From Paramicrobacterium chengjingii (GTDB lineage: Bacteria; Actinomycetota; Actinomycetes; Actinomycetales; Microbacteriaceae): a stretch of 64,000 bases of DNA. Below are positions 63,578 through 64,000 of this stretch, piece after piece (the stretch's first letter is position 1; the number at the start of each line of letters is the position of its first letter). The notes under the pieces are model-generated. The model saw nothing but the letters and a program-made list of their open reading frames with translations, was not told where the DNA came from and did no database searches. The DNA is taken from positions 744,001 to 808,000 of the forward strand of contig NZ_CP061169.1 in the NCBI RefSeq assembly GCF_011751765.2, read 5' to 3'. Made by a program: the position numbers and the translations under genes.

Positions 63578-63931
63578 TCAGTCGAGCTCTCGCCGCCCGT
63601 TGATGACGCCAGCGGTGACCGCAACGATGGCGAAGATCGCCGCAACGACAGGCTGTCCCATGTCCCACCACGCAAAGACCGCGGTACCCATGACGGCGAT
63701 CTCGACGATGGCTTTGCCGAAGACATCCATCTGGAACACCGCCTTGGGGGAGCGGAACAGCGCCCAGAGCACAATGGCGATCACGGGTGCTCCGATTCCG
63801 ACGACGACGTTCCAGGGCAGCTCGAAGCAGATGAAGCCCCACAGGCCAAGCGACACGAAGGCGAAGAGCTCGAGAACGAACCGAACGATGTCAATGACGC
63901 TGACGCGAACGGGCTCAGATGTTGAAGTCAC
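63578..63931 (-). CDS. YrdB-family (DUF2568) membrane protein
   Basis: A 117-residue protein with four hydrophobic helices: IVRFVLELFAFVSLGLWGF, ELPWNVVVGIGAPVIAIVLWALF, a third around AIVEIAVMGTAVFAWW and VVAAIFAIVAVTAGVI. The pattern matches YrdB/DUF2568 proteins of unknown function. The GTG at 63931 lies 6 nt from a TAGACT hexamer and has no Shine-Dalgarno sequence, so a leaderless mRNA is likely. It ends one base before the GlcD-type gene, giving a two-gene operon. Confidence 0.83.
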   Translation of the reverse strand: MTSTSEPVRVSVIDIVRFVLELFAFVSLGLWGFICFELPWNVVVGIGAPVIAIVLWALFRSPKAVFQMDVFGKAIVEIAVMGTAVFAWWDMGQPVVAAIFAIVAVTAGVINGRRELD

Positions 63932-63937
63932 AAGTCA

Positions 63938-63943
63938 AGTCTA
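63938..63943 (-). promoter_or_regulatory. -10-like hexamer for a leaderless yrdB transcript
   Basis: TAGACT on the minus strand ends exactly 6 nt before the GTG at 63931. Confidence 0.5.
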
Positions 63944-64000
63944 CGATGCCCCGTGGCATTGGCCGTTGCGATATCAGTCGTCAGTGCTCGCTCCCTGAAC

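Overview
The window reads as a chromosomal segment of a high-GC actinobacterium, most likely a member of the Microbacteriaceae (Micrococcales). The evidence is GC-rich codon use, many GTG starts, GuaB plus GuaB3, DUF222/HNH (13E12) and DUF6350 proteins, ROK-controlled sugar ABC transporters without their own ATPase, and a gene order glmS-acpS-alr-tsaE-tsaB-rimI-tsaD-groES-guaB-guaB3-guaA that matches the block known in Mycobacterium and other actinobacteria. I see no rRNA, tRNA, insertion sequence, prophage or CRISPR array.

Layout. 1-6862 (+): 3' end of glmS, then an overlapping run of cell-wall and tRNA-modification genes (acpS, alr, tsaE, tsaB, rimI, tsaD) and two DUF4190 membrane proteins. 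6853-8052 (-): a methyltransferase. 8108-8561: groES with two CIRCE operators and its own terminator, but no groEL. 8585-11757 (+): HAD phosphatase, RarD-like permease, guaB. 11787-18233 (-): a sugar-uptake module (ROK regulator, BadF-type kinase, binding lipoprotein, two permeases, SIS-domain protein) lying between guaB and guaB3. 18339-21244 (+): guaB3, glpD. 21371-26018 (+): a complete head-to-head olefin cluster, oleA, fused oleBC and oleD. 26063-28929: SURF1, DUF3817 and guaA. 29041-41403: mostly single housekeeping genes (small lipoprotein, FBP zinc finger, Bax-inhibitor-1 homologue, GDPD, pcrA, FUSC, HNH/DUF222, thermonuclease, MpaB/DUF2236, HelD). 41650-47282 (+): sucC-sucD, DUF6350, purN, purH. 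47357-52513 (+): a membrane-fused dimethylargininase-like protein, then a leader peptide with RNA structure ahead of a heterodimeric ABC exporter. 52539-54824: TDT-family carrier, alkyltransferase-like protein, GNAT enzyme, lipoprotein. 54950-61785 (+): a second ROK-controlled cluster (binding protein, two permeases, GH3 beta-N-acetylhexosaminidase, NagB) for beta-linked GlcNAc oligomers. 61872-63931 (-): tatA, a GlcD-type flavin dehydrogenase and YrdB.

How the genes work together. GlmS makes GlcN-6-P for the wall, while NagB runs the opposite way to feed imported amino sugars into glycolysis. The first sugar module has a kinase and an isomerase-like SIS protein, and the second has a hydrolase and a deaminase, so they could be complementary. 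Neither encodes a transport ATPase or NagA. GuaB, GuaA, PurN and PurH cover much of purine synthesis. OleA, OleBC and OleD would turn two fatty acyl-CoAs into a long-chain alkene.

The most useful non-coding signals are: a recurrent -10-like hexamer (mostly TAnnnT) exactly 6-7 nt before the start codon of about fifteen genes without a Shine-Dalgarno sequence, suggesting leaderless mRNAs; double CIRCE at groES; a LexA-type box before the HNH gene; palindromic operators at both ROK-linked promoters; and a leader ORF with RNA structure before the ABC exporter.
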